This document shows, piece by piece, positions 55,216 through 64,000 of a stretch of DNA of 64,000 bases. This DNA comes from Haemonchus contortus (Eukaryota; Nematoda; Chromadorea; Rhabditida; Trichostrongylidae). The stretch's first letter is position 1, and each line of letters opens with the position of its first letter. The notes below the pieces were generated by a model. It was given only the letters and a program-made list of their open reading frames with translations. It was not told where the DNA came from and made no database searches. The translations under genes and the position numbers were made by a program. Location of the stretch: positions 19,125,204 to 19,189,203 of the forward strand of contig LS997567.1 of NCBI GenBank assembly GCA_000469685.2, given 5' to 3'.

Positions 55216-57845
55216 TTATGCCTGAATTCCAAATGTGTGCGAAAATGTTCTGGCATAAGCTGAAAACAGGGAAAACCCTCGTTAATTACCAGAAAAGGGT
55301 TTCAACTGCTCTCCATGCAACTTTGAAGACCTAGGTACATTGATAGATTTTGGAATGCTGTTTACAGATACAAAAAGAAGACTGCTTAATGAGTCTCTTA
55401 AGAAAGTTGTTAGCACTCAATGTTTGCTCGCACAAAGGTGGAAATACGTAGTTGCCCGCATCGGCAGTGAGAATCGCTGTGGCGCAGCAACAGTGCTCTG
55501 CCTCTTCTGGCTAACGACGTAGGTTCGCTCCCGCCTCGGACTACTTTTTGTAGAGCTGGCTTTCTTTCCAATAGAATTTTTGATAACATTATTATACTAA
55601 TCCAAAAAAGTACCTCGTTTTGGCTATCATCACGATCCTCGTAATTATTTAAAACAGAATTTTTTTACGTAATTTCCGTGACTCTCTTTTATTTCCAAAA
55701 TTGGAACACACCGACTCAAATGAAATCGTCCGCTAACATAGGTACGATGGGGAAGGGGAAAAGCTAAGATCCGTGGGACAATGTTTTCCTAAAAATTTCA
55801 AGAAAAAGGATTCCAGCGCAAGAGAATCTTCTCAAATCCCCCATCCTAGTAGTGAGAGCGGGTACAACACCCATAATGACCAAGAAGCCCATGGTCGACT
55901 GAGAAAAAGACGTGACTATTCGGAAGCAAGGATGCTTTGTTCCAACCTTGAACGTTTATTTTTTTGGGATCATGAAAAGCTTTATGAAGTGGATCACGAC
56001 TTGTGTAAATGTAAATGTGGACTCATATGTCATAGCGAGACAGTATCTTCAAAGTTCTAGCACAAGTAGACCGGGAGTCTTGTGTCCGTCGTTTTCAAAC
56101 TTCTCGAAATATTCGTGGCATAAATCAGGGTATAATGTTGAAAATTAGGCGCGCTGGAGTACTCATAAAAACAACGTGCAGAAGCATTCTCGCTTATATA
56201 GAAACAAGGATCATTAACAAAAGCCGAAGTGATGAAAATCAGAAATGATGCGTTTAAATATCTTCACTATATAGCAGGAAATGTCACCAACCTTTTAGTG
56301 GGAGGATGGTACGCTTTGCAAAAAGCGGCTTAATGGTGGGGAAAAACCGACGTTGCGCGCCTTAAAAGAAAGAACCATACCACTACCCCGTCGATGTGGC
56401 GATCCCTGACCTTGTTGCGAGCAACTGCACATTTCAATTGACACTACTGCTTCAAGCTTTTAGCGAGCAAAATTTGAGGCCTCACGACTTTTTCGGGAGA
56501 CTCATTCAGCAGTTTTGGTCTCTAAATTCGTTAGTAGTATTCCGAACTTTACCGATATACCTGGGCCTCTATTCAAAATTTCATAGGAACTCGAGCCCTC
56601 CTATGGTTAGGGGTGGGGCCTGTTTCAGAGCACTCCCGTCTGTTTTGAATGCAACGGGGTACTAATTCTGCTGCAATGATAAATCTCCGTCAGCATCACA
56701 GAACCACCTCATTCATACGTTCAAGAAAGACATACAATCTCTCCAACTCAAAAACGCATCACAAAAATGATGACATCGACCGCACTTCGTTTCGGTTTTC
56801 TTTGCAATATTTCTCCACTGCAGTATTTTTGCATTTCAGCCATACATGGCAACACTGTCAGTTATTCTATCGCTCTATATATAAAGCGGTAACTTTGTGT
56901 GTCTGTTTGTGTGCCCGTTTGTGCGTCCTTCCGAAAGTCACGTAGGCACGATGAAGAGTGTAAATGTCACGTGAGCGCGATGAGGAAAATGAAATGGGAA
57001 GCCAATCGATACAGTTTATATTGGTCCCTAATAAGTCGTAGGTAGGGGGTAGTGGGCATGTAGTGCACGCGTTAGCATGCGTAGCCCAACTGGTCTTCAT
57101 ATAATCTACTAATTTTGGATCATATGAGTAAACCACAAATTTCCGAGAAATTTGTTCGAACGAAGATTGAATGCAAGAAATTTTCTTCTGTACATGAAAG
57201 TTCGGTTTTCCCCTTGCTCCACATGCGTAATCGCTTACCTGTCACAAATATAAAACCTCCAACTCGGAGTGGGATGTCGGTCGATGTTGACCGACGATTG
57301 CCTGGTGTCAACAATGTGCCTCGTCCCGTGGGCGTGCAGAGCGTAAATGGGATTGTCATGCGTTAAAAAGAACTCTACCCACTCCCTGTAAAATTGACAT
57401 TCAAGAAGCGCAGCATCTTCACACAATAAATAATGTGAAATGAGTGTCTGAAATAAATTCGCTCCGCGACTACAACGACCTCCAGCCTTAGCTTGACGAC
57501 GTCATTGGGATATCCAAGCGAATGGTTCCGCCTCCTTTCATGCTGCCTTCAAGAAGGTTGTGGGCACGAGCAATCTACATAGTAGTCAATGTAGTTTCAA
57601 GCTAAACCTTTGCGCTAATTTGTTAAAGATTGTAAAACTCATTGGTGTAAACTCAAGCGAGTCAGTCCGGTATCTTTCATGCGGAAACTCTGAAAATTGT
57701 TATCTCGAAGCCTCAAGACCGATGTAAGTGAAGAGCGACTCAATGATGCTTGTTAGGCTCGACTTCCTTCGAAAACACAACATAGATTATTCTCAGCAAA
57801 GAGAAGAGAAGCACTTTCATTTCATTTTAGAGCCTTCCCGAAGTA
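55216..57845. other. Mostly unassigned; one Helitron-like terminus
   Basis: About 2.6 kb without a recognised gene. At about 56868 CTCTATATATAAAGCGGTAA, followed by GTGTGTCTGTTTGTGTG, resembles the 5' end of the Helitron-like elements at 7922 (minus) and 57850, suggesting a third, short copy. Open frames at 55773-56060 and 56396-56665 lack domains. Confidence 0.3.
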
Positions 57846-58081
57846 TGATTACTATATACATATAATGCGCTCGCGTCTGTCTGTCTGTGTCTGCTTGTTC
57901 ATTTGTACGTGATTTCGACATTACCTGAAGGAACATTTGCAGAAGTCGAATCAAGCATGGGGTGGGTTGGGCATGCGTCCGAATAAGGTCGCATAACAAT
58001 GCGGGCTGAGCATGCATAAGTTTGGCGAAGCTGCGCCCACAATAGGTGTACGCTCAAATGGAAGCTACATTTCAAAACATA

Positions 58082-59437
58082 CAGGGTGCGCCATGAATAT
58101 GGTAACAAAAGAATTGGGCTACAAAAAGCGCAGCTCATATTGATACATGGTGAATTTATGTGTGCTATTTACTATGCATCACATCTACAAAACCAACACA
58201 CTGTCATCTTATATAACCGTCTCTTGTACTAATTATAGCTAAAAGACGCTTCGGCTACTCATCGACGGTGGCACGCAGGGTTTCTTGAGAAACACTAGCC
58301 CGGACTTTTTTCATTGATTTGTCACGAACAGCAACAGTGGTGCGTTTTGAAGCGCAGGCTTTCCTCTCTAGTATGGACTATATCCAGCTACCCATCACGC
58401 TGGGGTCCGGGAAATTCGTAGGAGGATTGGAAGCTGGGGGAAAGTCGCGAACATTCCCTCGGCACCCATCTTCCCATTTTCCCACTCGTGAGCAAGTGCG
58501 CCGTAGCTTTCAACTGCATCCCTGAAAACATTTTTGACCCTCAGCTGCAACCTTTCAGTAAGACCCCTTTTAATGAGTTTTGGATTGAATTTTGTACTTT
58601 TTTTGACCAAAATTCGAGATATCGCTGTGATGGTAGAGTTTCAAGCAAAGATTATCATCAAGGAGGGAAAATGGCTATGAGAGACGATCTAACTCATCTC
58701 AGTGGTTACAGCACTCGAATTGTAAAATTTATGTATACTATGGGATCTCAACATTTCTTTCACGCTGAACACACTTTAATCAAAAAAAGTTTGTCGAAGC
58801 GCGTGCTGCGCGCTAGTAGCGTACGGCATTTGTTCCTTCTCTCTGGATTCTTGTCAAAAAGCTAATAGGGCTTTCGAATCTTTTTGTTGAAGCGCGTGCT
58901 GCACGCAAATAGCGTACGGCATTTGTTTTTTCCCTCTGGATTCTTTTCAAAAAGCTGATAGAGTTTTCGAATCTTATCTGGATACAATTGTATTCACTCG
59001 CGGTAGACTGTTCTCATCGGAGTAGAACAGACAACCAAATCAGCAGTCATATTTCTCGTATTTATGCAGGTTTTGCAGTGTACTTCTTCCCAAGCTATTC
59101 TATCGGGAAAAGGGTTGTTGCGAGGCAGGACGACCGTCTTGTGGTTTGCCGTTGAACTGTCTACGCATCGCAATTCGAAGGACTGTCAGTGTGGGAAATA
59201 TTGAAACGAGGAGCGATTTCGGAAAGGGACTCACCAAATGCGCGCAAAGACGGAACGGCTGATGGATGTCTACGAAACTTCACCGTTTTTCAAAACCTAA
59301 CGAATTGAGAGCACCAAAGTAAATATATAGTCTAGGATATATCATAAATATAAGGGGAGGCGCAGATTTGGAGAAACCCTCAAACAAGAAAAATACGAAC
59401 GTTTAAAAAGTCGTTACCATATTCATGGCACACCCTG
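58082..59437 (-). mobile_element. IS630/Tc1-type transposon (1356 bp)
   Basis: Ends start CAGGGTGCGCCATGAATATG and lie between TA (58080-58081, 59438-59439). The minus strand carries a decayed transposase: LRVKNVFRDAVESYGALAHE in one frame, then SILERKACASKRTTVAV and VSQETLRATVDE in another, the C-terminal end of the family. The SPDLNPLD-type motif is mutated. A 93-bp direct duplication (58791-58883, 58884-58977) lies within it. Confidence 0.82.
58791..58977. repeat. 93-bp direct duplication
   Basis: Two adjacent copies sharing GAAGCGCGTGCTGC and TAGCGTACGGCATTTGTT inside the Tc1-type element, interrupting its coding region. Confidence 0.85.
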
Positions 59438-59711
59438 TATAATACATATAACCATTCTTATAATAATGCTCAGAAACGTTCCTGAAAGCAGAGAAAAAGT
59501 GGTTAGAAGTAATGGAAACGTAGCCAAATCTTTGAAATGTGCGAGGTTTGCACTGAGAAAGGCGGGGCTAATTCCAAAATTTATTCCTCCGTTCAATAAC
59601 ATCCCAGAAGGCAGGAAACGCTTGACGCTTTTTTGTTGTGGAACATGTGTTAGTGTGCGAAGTCCAACTGGTACCCCAATAAGAGAGGAGAAATCTTACG
59701 ATGACCCTTAA

Positions 59712-61942
59712 CCCATTGACGACATCTCGACGCGCGTGCGCGTCAAGCCTTGCAGACCGCGAGAAACCGAGTGACGCGCATACGTGCCAAGTTCTTGCCA
59801 TCACTCCTTTTTCGCGAGATCGCAACTTTTTCCAATTTTTTGTGTTTATTCAGTAGACAGAACATTGAGACTTCACAAACAACGTGGTCTATGATCGGAG
59901 CAAATATGTTTTATTCCAGCAAAGATTTTCCGAACCTTGTAAAAGTCTTACTTGAAACTGAACTTTGACTCCCTTTTCAGAACAAACTCATAAATCATAG
60001 TATCAATCATAAGTAATTAGTAACAAGGCCCAATAACTTCGAGAAATTACGTTTCTACGCGACAAGACTTGTGTTCTTTATTGAAACAGTCAATGCAAAC
60101 GAATTTTCTGCATCTACTGCAACGTGTGTTGTTTTGATTAATTTTTCCTTTTTGTTTTTTCGATGTCATAGCAGATCCTTGCTCTTTGGACATGGCTGCG
60201 TAACACCCCACACATCTCCTCCTGTTTATTCCTTTTGGACCTTTAGGTCCCCTGTTCCAACGCATGTCGCATCGAATGAGAATGATGACTCGAAGGTAGC
60301 TGTAATCAACATTCAGCAGAGATTCGACCGCTTCGAGTTTGAAGTCGTTCAGCCTGATATTCTTCACAACATCTTTGTACAGCTTCCAAGCGTTTACAAC
60401 ACCCGTTTGCGTAATTGGGTGAAAAAACCCTCCTGTACCATTTTATGGTTCTGTGTACAAACGGCAAGTATGATGCCATCTGATGAAATTGGTCGACGAA
60501 ACCCATCATTTCATTGTAGTCATCCACGACCTCCGGTTTCTGAGACGTTCCTACCGCTGCATCATGTTTTGTAGAGATCACATACAATTCTCTTTTATCT
60601 CTCTATTGGAGCAGAAGAATTCCATTCCTCTTCTGCTTGCAACAAAGTTTCTCGGCTAGTCCAACGCTGGATTAGAAATTGTCCGTGCAGACAATGCGGC
60701 CTTAATCGAGGTAACCTTCCATAAGTTCCACACAACTTGATAAGTGAGTGGTCCGTGTCTTGAAGGATCTTTGCCTGCATAGATTTTTATTCTGACTGTA
60801 TAGCCATCCTTAGCGCATATTTTGAACAATTGGATTCCATATCTAAGCCGCTTAGCACGCATGTACTGCCCAAAAACAATTCTGCCTCGGAGTGGAACAA
60901 GGGATTCATCAATACACACCTCTGTTCCGATTGAGTAAAGTTAGGCCGCTGTCTCGTTGAACAGTTGCACGAATCGCTTGATTTTATGTAATCGGCCGCC
61001 GTCAGAATTTTCATTGTCTGCCAAATGGAGGTAAATCACCAGCTCCTCGGATCTGTTTCTAGCCATAATTTTGGATTCAACGGCATGACCACCAAAGCCT
61101 GGTCGCGAACTCCAATAATTTCGTAAACGCGGCAACTTGACCAATCGAATTTGCAAACATAGTCCAACGAATCTTCTCATTTCTACAAAGTCGGTTTCTT
61201 GAAAACCTCCACTGCATTCCATAACGATTGGTCTCCTTGACGATCAGATCCAATATCTGGTCGTTCAAAAACAGCTCGAAAAACCTATCGGTTCTTGGCT
61301 ACTGAGAACTTCATCATCTGGGCCGCAGCGACCGCTTAAAATCAAAGGATCATGAGGTGAGATATCACTGCTCCACGACTAAGTACTTTCAGTATCAGAG
61401 CCCTCCTCTTCTGATCCACCTGATTCCGTTCTTCACAAAACTTCATCCATTTCATCTTCAGTTGTTCCTTGTTCTTCCTCATTGTCCAATGTGTCCTCAG
61501 CATCGTATTCGACTCCACCCATTTTACAGGTGTTGCTTTTGAGATGTTCCTTTGACGTTATAAGAATTTGAATTTGGTCAGGCGACTACGTGGCGCACGA
61601 CTTGTCTGCTTAGCGAGACAGTCTATAATCACATACTCCAGGCTTCACTAATAAAAAGCAATATACCTTACAACTCAAGTCCCCCCTTACTACAGCTTTG
61701 TAGGCCTCTAGGTAGCAATTCCCTGTCTTTGCTTTACAAGCGCATCAAAGCTGTTCCTATTTCGCTAAGAGGGTGCAGACAAGCAGAGCATCCCCCCTGT
61801 CGGCTACTCTTTTCATTTGCCAACATAATATACTTTTGATGTTACCTCTCAGCTTTGGCTTCCAAAAGTGCATCTCGTGCCCGCTAAAACGTTCATGTTC
61901 CACGCGGCAGAAAAATCCAAAACACGCGCTTTCGGCAATGGG
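59712..61942 (-). mobile_element. piggyBac-type transposon, full length (2231 bp)
   Basis: Short inverted ends (CCCATTG / CAATGGG) lie directly between TTAA target duplications (59708-59711 and 61943-61946). Its length and the content below fit a complete element. Confidence 0.9.
60047..61529 (-). pseudogene. piggyBac transposase, decayed
   Basis: About 490 codons in broken frames from an ATG near 61529 (MGGVEYDAEDTLDNEEEQGT, acidic N-terminus). DQILDLIVKETNRYG and CIDESLVPLRGRIVFGQYMR (first acid) follow, then LRYGIQLFKIC and TDNF (second acid, near 60690). KPEVVDDYNEMMGFVDQFHQ holds the third acid. The C-terminus is a cysteine-rich zinc domain (RRCVGCYAAM, CSRCRKFVCIDCFNKEH). Stops and frameshifts make it inactive. 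Confidence 0.9.
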
Positions 61943-61946
61943 TTAA

Positions 61947-63067
61947 CGGAAGAGTCTGTCATCATCGGAACGAATATTCAGCAAGTATTTCTTTTACTGT
62001 GGCTATGTCAGCAATCTCTTGGAGTCATGCGATTTTAATATCATGAAGAAAACAGGAGGGTCATTTTTGACCGACGGAAAAGCTCTATAACTGATCCTAG
62101 TAATGATACGATGCTATGGAGCTTGAGATGATTTGCACTGAAAAAGAAGATAAGAAGAAAAATCCTGAGTGAAGTGAACCAATTACAGCTATCGGGTCTA
62201 AATCTGCGAACGAAAAGAGGTATCAGTGTTGAAGAGGGGAAAAGAAGACAGAGCAATACATTGGAACACGTAAACCCAGATGTGAGGAACGACAATGCAC
62301 CAACAGCGAAATCGTTGCAAATAACTTCCACTACTGGTGAGTATACACTTCTCTAGTGAACATATACATCAATATGTCAGCGACTTTTCCACATTTTGTG
62401 ATGCATTGTAACAAAAGAAAGAGTGAATTTCATGGAGAGGCCGTCACAACCGAGTCATCCCCAGCACCGATTCTGCGCTGCTGGAATCTTCTGAATCAGA
62501 TCGTGCCACGCTATTAATGGTGCACGGCAGGTATGGAGAACGGTAGTCGTCCAGCTCAGCCTGATTCAAAGTTGTTCTCGGATCAGGTTCACGAGGAGGA
62601 AAACGTACTGGACTTGCATGAGGAAACACCTGAATTCATTTTTATTGCATCACTAAGCACAAAGCGAGGATAAGAACGTCAAGCAATTGAAATGACATCC
62701 ATATACGTAAAATTACAACACATTTTAACCACTAAACTGAAACATAAGTTCGAAATGCAGTGAGACTGATGCCATTACCGCTAGGATGGAATGGCTCGTT
62801 ACAGAACACTTTCACCTACAAACGCTCGTTATAGTCGACCACTGCTGTAAGCCCAACGTCGAATTTGCATGCCTAGAGCCTGGTCGGAGACTGTAAAATC
62901 ATTTTTCAAGTACTGGGGAAATATTATATAATCGTGGAACTTAAGGTAAAATGATAGAAGGAGTGGGAGGATACTGAGCGTGGTCGTTACGAACAGGCTT
63001 CCTTTACCTAGAGGGTGGCTGCAGCGGAGAGTAGCGATTTTTTTGGGCTACAAAACGACACGAATGC
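61947..63067. other. Unassigned
   Basis: About 1.1 kb. Open frames at 62174-62356 (plus) and 62444-62629 (minus, serine/acid-rich) have no recognised domain. It could include decayed 5' sequence of the retrotransposon that follows. Confidence 0.3.
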
Positions 63068-64000
63068 ATGACTCGTGTAGAAGCATACTGTGCAGAAAGG
63101 TCACTGTTCCTAAAGGGAGGACTATCAAACCAGTCCGTTTGTGACTCGATCGTAATTCTAGGTGACCTATCAAAGAGACGGCGAAGTAGCAGAACTTGTC
63201 GAACTGTGGGGCGGTTTGACAATTTTATATTTTATTGCGATTCCAAATTTGTGCTGGAACTCTACTTCGTTTTAAAGTTCAACCGACAGTGTGGGATCAA
63301 AAATGCAGAAAGTTGCTAACTCATCCGAGTGCAGACACGCAATCTTCCACAGTTTCCTTCAACTTCAACGATTTGGTTAGCAATCTAAGAATACTTTCTC
63401 CAGTTGGGTACAGTGATCATAGCAGCATCGACTTCGAAATAATTGGGTATGATAGCATGGCATTCAACACTTTTCGAAGAGTATATTCTGCGTGTAACTA
63501 TGAGGCTTTACGGAGTGATCTTTCTCGTATACGGTGGGTCGACTTACTTGAGAGCTGTGGTAGTGTCAATGAGAAGTATGAGTTACTATTAGCAGTACTA
63601 CATACTGCCATTGACTACTATGTCCCTTGGGAAAAGGTGACTTCGTTCAAGTCTACTCCTTTACCACCTTATTTGAGGAACATGAGTGAGCATAGGGACT
63701 GCCTCTTCCAAGAGGCAAGGCGAACTGGAAACTGGTCTAGGTATAATGAATTTACAGGGATTTTCCTTACACGCCTGAGTAAGTACTTGAATAACATCGA
63801 GAAGAAAGTTGTTGAGTCTGGGAATTTGAACTTTTACAGGTATCTAAATAGAAAATTGCATGACAAAGGGTGTATCGGGCCTCTGAAGTGTGGAGACCTT
63901 ATGGCATGTAGTCCAAATGACAAAGCTAACATGTTTGCTGATCAGTTCGCAAAGTCTTTCTCGAGTGAGGATGTTAATGTTCCTCACTTTTCACCGACCT
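63068..64000 (+). pseudogene. CR1/Jockey-type retrotransposon ORF2, partial, leaving the window
   Basis: From 63307 the frame is open to the window end. It encodes NLRILSPVGYSDHSSIDFEI (the SDH motif closing the endonuclease), then the linker region (YYVPWEK, NNIEKKVVESGNLNFYRYL) that leads to the RT domain. Upstream in another frame, SIVILGDLSKRRR and FIFYCDSKFVLEL look like the GDFN-containing part of the endonuclease, so a frameshift lies near 63310. It is related to but clearly different from the element at 1-3385. Confidence 0.78.

Larger units (their letters stand above)
57850..59707 (+). mobile_element. Helitron-like element copy 2, interrupted
   Basis: Starts with an ACTATATACATATAATGCG segment and GTCTGTCTGTCTGTGT, like the insertion at 5278-7922. 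It continues beyond the Tc1-type insertion at 59440 with a unit (59465-59600) that matches the 127-bp array in inverted orientation. A piggyBac starts at its right side (59712). Confidence 0.5.

Noticed and set aside
55773..56060. Possible N-myristoylated protein (MGQCFPKNFKKK)
   Set aside because: The frame has no recognisable domain, no homologous copy in the window and no supporting splice signals; likely chance.

Overview
This window looks like repeat-dense, gene-poor DNA from a parasitic nematode, most likely a strongylid of the hookworm type. That assignment is inference. It rests on the two RTE-type retrotransposon proteins, a zinc-finger Mutator-like transposase with short GT-AG introns, Pao, CR1/Jockey, Penelope-like (PLE), mariner, Tc1/Tc3 and piggyBac relics, and tRNA-Gly-derived sequence. 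No ordinary host gene could be identified with confidence. Nearly everything recognisable is a mobile element or its debris, often nested.

Layout. 1-3.4 kb: a nearly intact CR1/Jockey-type retrotransposon (minus), running off the left edge. 3.7-4.4 kb: a dispersed repeat whose 3' end is antisense to tRNA-Gly, a truncated tRNA-Gly copy, and an RRM gene retrocopy whose 5' half is inverted. 4.5-8.0 kb: two mariners, one split by a 2.6-kb Helitron-like insertion that holds a Tc1-type MITE and a 127-bp tandem array. 8.0-10.2 kb: a Pao remnant and a deleted piggyBac. 10.2-24.1 kb: about 3.7 kb of almost pure A/T DNA carved up by a Tc3-like element, a 5'-inverted RTE, an RTE with an intact 1013-codon ORF, a mariner and an unidentified island. 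24.1-26.3 kb: a 501-bp tandem satellite (about 4.5 units). 26.6-31.3 kb: a second copy of the dispersed repeat, a Mutator-like gene split by a mariner, and a MITE. 31.3-39.6 kb: an LTR-like promoter block, two related long-inverted-repeat elements and a PLE fragment. 42.2-49.1 kb: a 1.25-kb-armed inverted duplication around a CR1 relic, then a PLE fragment. 50.6-64 kb: a CA-rich repeat, an RTE tail, a fold-back IS630-type element, a palindromic MITE, a PLE fragment, a second Helitron-like element hit by a Tc1-type element and bordered by a piggyBac, and a CR1-type element leaving the right edge.

The most striking signal is the satellite at 24066-26305. Four of its units carry an intact-looking minimal type I hammerhead ribozyme motif of the kind known from Penelope-like elements. 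The same motif recurs in inverted orientation at 10.3 kb, on the far side of the A/T block, and in decayed form downstream of two PLE endonuclease fragments. An array of this shape would be expected to yield unit-length 501-nt RNAs that could circularise (a retrozyme-like locus). The second theme is twin priming: both an RTE copy and a host RRM retrocopy show the inverted-5'-half structure left by LINE-type target-primed reverse transcription.
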